From Jiangella alba (GTDB lineage: Bacteria > Actinomycetota > Actinomycetes > Jiangellales > Jiangellaceae), in contig NZ_FNUC01000004.1 in NCBI RefSeq assembly GCF_900106035.1, positions 1,240,001-1,304,000 of the forward strand: a stretch of 64,000 nt of DNA, in the 5' to 3' direction. The position numbers and the translations under genes were made by a program. Of this stretch, positions 61,634-64,000 are shown one piece after another. The notes beneath the pieces were generated by a model that saw only the letters and a program-made list of their open reading frames with translations, was not told the origin of the DNA and did not search any database. The first letter of the stretch is position 1. Each line of letters starts with the position of its first letter.

Positions 61634-62308
61634 GCCCGGCGTGACCAGGCCGGTCTCGTACGCGAGCACGACCGCCTGGACGCGGTCGCGCAGGCCGAGC
61701 TTGCTGAGCATGCTGCTCACGTGCGTTTTCACCGTGTGCTCGGTGACGAACAGCTCGGCCGCGATCTCGGCGTTGGACAGCCCGCGGGCGACCTGGCGCA
61801 GGGTGTCGGTCTCGCGGGCGGTCAGCGCGTCGAGACGGCCGTCCGCCGCGCCCTGCCCGGCGCCGGGCGGCCCGCCGCCGCGGCCGACGACGTCCGCGAT
61901 GAGCCGGCGGGTGACCGACGGCGCCAGCAGCGCCTCGCCGGACGCGACGACGCGGACCGCCTCGACCAGCTCGTCGCGGCGCATGTCCTTGAGCAGGAAC
62001 CCGCTGGCGCCGGCCCGGAGCGCGTCGTACACGTACTCGTCGAGGTCGAACGTGGTGAGCACGAGCACGCGGGCGTCGGTCTCGCGGCAGATCGTGGTGG
62101 CCGCCTCGATGCCGTCCATGTGCGGCATCCGGACGTCCATCAGCACGACGTCGGGGTGCAGCTCGCGCGCGGCGGCGACGGCCTTGACGCCGTCCTCGGC
62201 CTCGCCCACGACCGCGATGTCGGGCTGGACGTCGAGGATCATCGCGAAGCCGCCGCGCACCAGCGCCTGGTCGTCGGCGATCAGCACGCGGATGGTCGGG
62301 TCGGGCAC
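61619..62308 (-). CDS. LuxR-type response regulator
   Basis: A 229-residue regulator. The receiver (~1-125) has DD at 12-13, the phospho-acceptor D58 in VLMDVRMPHMDG, and LLKDMRRDE. The helix-turn-helix (~160-215) has LTARETDTLRQVARGLSNAE and TVKTHVSSMLSKLGLR. GTG at 62306-62308 is 3 bp from the kinase stop, so both are in one operon. The shared repeats at 61595-61633 and 63508-63525 are its probable binding sites. Confidence 0.95.
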   Translation of the reverse strand: MPDPTIRVLIADDQALVRGGFAMILDVQPDIAVVGEAEDGVKAVAAARELHPDVVLMDVRMPHMDGIEAATTICRETDARVLVLTTFDLDEYVYDALRAGASGFLLKDMRRDELVEAVRVVASGEALLAPSVTRRLIADVVGRGGGPPGAGQGAADGRLDALTARETDTLRQVARGLSNAEIAAELFVTEHTVKTHVSSMLSKLGLRDRVQAVVLAYETGLVTPGDSHS

Positions 62309-62311
62309 GCC

Positions 62312-63469
62312 CTAATACAAGCGCAGGGAGGCCGTGACGCGAAAGCCCACGCCGCCGGGGCCCGGCCCCGTGTCGAGCGTCCCGCCCGCCGCGGCGACCC
62401 GTTCGCGCATGCCGATCAGGCCGTGCCCGCCGCCGTTGGACGACGGCCTGCCGGGCCCGCTCGCCGGGCCGCCGCCGTCGTCGGCCACCTCGATGCGCAG
62501 CAGGTCGTCGGCCCAGGTCAGCCGCACGTCGACGCGCCCGGCGGCGGCGTGTTTGACGGTGTTCGTCAGCGACTCCTGGACGATGCGGTACGCCGTCGTC
62601 GCGACGTCGGCGGGGACCGGACGCGGCGCGCCGTCCTCGCTGAGCGTCGCCGTCAGCCCCGCGTCGCCGACCCGCTGGACCAGTCCGGGGAGCGCGTCGA
62701 GGCCGGGCTGGGGCGCGCGCTCGCCGCCGTCGTCGGTCGCGCGCAGCACGCCGAGCACCCGGCGCAGCTGGGCGAGCGCGTCGCGGGCGGTGTCGGAGAT
62801 GGTATCGAACATCTGCTCCGCGCGGTCGGGGTCGTGCCGGACGGCGATCGGCCCGGCCTCGGCCTGCACCACGACCAGGCCCATCGAGTGGGCGAGGATG
62901 TCGTGCACCTCGCGGGCGATGCGCTCGCGTTCGCGGGTGGCGGCGGTCTCGTGCTCCTGGGTCAGGCGCAGCGCGCGCTCCTCGAGCATCGCGATGCGGT
63001 CGCGGCGGGCCCGGGCCGCGGTGCCCAGCGCGTACGCGACGGCGAACATGATGCCGATCATGCCGAGATTCAGCGCCTCGTCGTGCGGGATGACGATCGA
63101 GACGGTGATGCCGACGGCCGTCGCCACGACCGCGATCAGCCGCTTCAGCGGCGGCGACAGCGCGGCGAACGTGTAGGTGGCGACCAGCTGCGCCGCCGGC
63201 ACGTCGGACAGCACGTCCGCGCTGGCCAGCACGGTCGTCGACAGGCCGGTGATGGCGGCGACGGCGAACGGGTACTGGCGGCGCCACAGCAGCGGCAGCG
63301 CGTTGACCGACGCCGCCAGCGGCACCCACCAGGCCAGCTTGTCGGCCACCCCGGCGTTGAAGATGACGTAGAGCGCGCAGGCGGCCGCGATGGTGGCGTC
63401 GACGGCGACCGGCGGCAGGCCGCGCGCCCACGCCGCCAGTCGCTCGCCGTACTCGTTGAGTCGCGCCAC
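62312..63469 (-). CDS. Sensor histidine kinase (HisKA_3 type)
   Basis: A 385-residue kinase. About four to five hydrophobic segments fill residues 20-150 with only short loops, so it likely senses the membrane itself. The phosphorylated histidine is H189 in ERIAREVHDILAHSMG; the HATPase domain has VQESLTNTVKHA and HGLIGMRERV. I use GTG 63467-63469, since a longer start at 63508 would read through the operator-like repeat. It is the first gene of the kinase-regulator pair, preceding the MMPL exporter on the same strand. Confidence 0.9.
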   Translation of the reverse strand: MARLNEYGERLAAWARGLPPVAVDATIAAACALYVIFNAGVADKLAWWVPLAASVNALPLLWRRQYPFAVAAITGLSTTVLASADVLSDVPAAQLVATYTFAALSPPLKRLIAVVATAVGITVSIVIPHDEALNLGMIGIMFAVAYALGTAARARRDRIAMLEERALRLTQEHETAATRERERIAREVHDILAHSMGLVVVQAEAGPIAVRHDPDRAEQMFDTISDTARDALAQLRRVLGVLRATDDGGERAPQPGLDALPGLVQRVGDAGLTATLSEDGAPRPVPADVATTAYRIVQESLTNTVKHAAAGRVDVRLTWADDLLRIEVADDGGGPASGPGRPSSNGGGHGLIGMRERVAAAGGTLDTGPGPGGVGFRVTASLRLY

Positions 63470-63507
63470 CTGCCCAGTATCGGCGCCGGCCACCGGCGGC
63501 GTCCTCA

Positions 63508-63525
63508 CTCCCAGGAGCGAGAATC
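63508..63525. promoter_or_regulatory. Operator-like repeat before the kinase gene
   Basis: CTCCCAGGAGCGAGAATC, 39 bp upstream of the kinase start. It matches the MMPL-upstream copy at 61616 in 16 of 18 bases and shares the core CAGGAG. Suggests the response regulator controls its own operon. Confidence 0.7.
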
Positions 63526-63593
63526 CGTCGCCGAGCCACCTCTGGACGGAAGTCTTCGCTCCGCGATCTGCACGCCGGGCACACCCGGACCGG

Positions 63594-63794
63594 GTGACGC
63601 TTCTGGTCGGCAGCGAGTTCTCCCACACCGCTCCCGGCATCGTCCTCGGACCTCGGTCGTTCCCCGGCTACCTCGGTGAACTCATCGAGCACTACGACGC
63701 GGAGGGCGAGCACGGCTGCTTCGTGTTCACCTTCGCCGTGCCCGATGTCCCGCATCACGACGATCCTCGTCTCGACCTCGACAAGGCCGGGTGA
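63594..63794 (+). CDS. Small protein of unknown function (66 residues)
   Basis: A short frame starting GTG 63594 with strong GC bias at third positions, as for real genes here. It reads MTLLVGSEFSHTAPGIVLGP at the start and has an aromatic, acidic middle with GCFVFTFAVPDV and a His/Asp-rich end. I do not recognise it. It could be a complete small protein or the remnant of a longer one. It lies 43 bp before hen1 on the same strand and may be co-transcribed. Confidence 0.45.
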   Translation: MTLLVGSEFSHTAPGIVLGPRSFPGYLGELIEHYDAEGEHGCFVFTFAVPDVPHHDDPRLDLDKAG

Positions 63795-63837
63795 AAATCA
63801 CCTCGTCGCGGAGTATCCCGGCGGCGACAATGGTCCG

Positions 63838-64000
63838 GTGCTGCTGACCCTGACCTCGACCGCCGCCCACGCCAGCGACCTCGGCTACCTGCTGCACAAA
63901 CATCCCGAGCGGGTCCAGCGCTTCGAGCTGAGCGTCGGCGTCGCGCACGTCTTCTACCCGGAGGCGACCGACGAGCGGTGCACGGTGGCGCTGCTGCTCG
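63838..64000 (+). CDS. hen1: Bacterial Hen1, 3'-terminal RNA ribose 2'-O-methyltransferase (N-terminal part only)
   Basis: GTG 63838 opens a frame that runs off the window, with 54 residues visible. It begins MLLTLTSTAAHASDLGYLLH, followed by KHPERVQRFELSVGVAHVFY and PEATDERCTVALLL, the characteristic start of the bacterial Hen1 N-terminal ligase-activating domain. The family methylates the 3' ribose of cut RNA before sealing, working with the kinase-phosphatase-ligase Pnkp to repair tRNAs broken by ribotoxins. The pnkp gene is expected next, beyond the edge. The catalytic methyltransferase domain is not visible. Confidence 0.85.
   Translation, partial: MLLTLTSTAAHASDLGYLLHKHPERVQRFELSVGVAHVFYPEATDERCTVALLL

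Noticed and set aside
1-64000. CRISPR array, insertion sequence, prophage or tRNA genes
   Set aside because: No regular direct-repeat/spacer array, transposase or integrase motif, or cloverleaf with T-loop GTTCRANNC in a consistent context was seen by eye; a covariance-model search could still find a tRNA.

Overview
The window is high-GC DNA with mostly GTG/ATG starts, purine-rich ribosome binding sites and many 4-bp stop/start overlaps, typical of an actinomycete. Gene order agrees: the blocks trxA-trxB-anti-sigma-sigM-murJ-DUF6049-NUDIX facing cca, then ino1-padR-ponA, then rpsF-ssb-rpsR-rplI and MATE/dnaB, follow the origin-proximal region of Streptomyces and, in pieces, of Mycobacterium. 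I cannot name the genus. No rRNA, tRNA, CRISPR array, insertion sequence, prophage or oriC was seen.

Layout. 1-4.4 kb: an FtsK/SpoIIIE-type ATPase with no membrane anchor, coupled to a partly visible partner, plus a small membrane protein; this is where the conserved order breaks. 4.4-13.6 kb: a minus-strand redox and cell-envelope operon (NUDIX hydrolase, DUF6049 protein, MurJ fused to a pseudokinase, SigM, anti-sigma, thioredoxin reductase, thioredoxin), most members joined by 4-bp overlaps. 13.7-19.1 kb: CCA-adding enzyme, DUF3054 membrane protein, a sugar-epimerase-like protein, and two paralogous lipoproteins built from one unrecognised domain (three copies in all). 19.1-23.8 kb: a complete conservon (cvnA-B-C-D). 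24.1-31.2 kb: inositol-phosphate synthase with its PadR regulator, a class A penicillin-binding protein and two polytopic glycosyltransferase-like proteins. 31.2-36.1 kb: alanine-racemase-like and FemX-like proteins, YceI/MarR, endonuclease IV, a small unknown. 36.1-38 kb: the ribosomal protein/SSB operon with a structured leader and a strong terminator. 38-51.3 kb: TetR, a two-component system, a membrane protein with zinc-ribbon-like CxxC pairs, a thiamine-binding-like protein, glutamate decarboxylase, an ABC1 kinase, a large subtilase with a divergent regulator, and a MATE transporter. 51.3-53 kb: a cluster of DnaA-box-like sequences followed by dnaB. 53-59.4 kb: AraC/MFS, WYL regulator/DinB/GNAT, an ECF42-type sigma factor with its DGPF (YciI-like) partner, and a lipocalin-like protein. 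59.4-63.5 kb: an MMPL exporter next to its likely controlling two-component system, with matching operator-like repeats before both. The right edge holds a 66-residue unknown and the start of a bacterial Hen1 RNA-repair methyltransferase.

The strongest leads for new biology are the duplicated four-cysteine lipoprotein domain, the repeated operator tying the histidine kinase/response regulator to the MMPL gene, the DnaA-box cluster before dnaB, the FtsK-like pair at the left edge, and the Hen1 gene continuing beyond the right edge. Database similarity could not be tested here; family calls rest on motifs, length and gene order.
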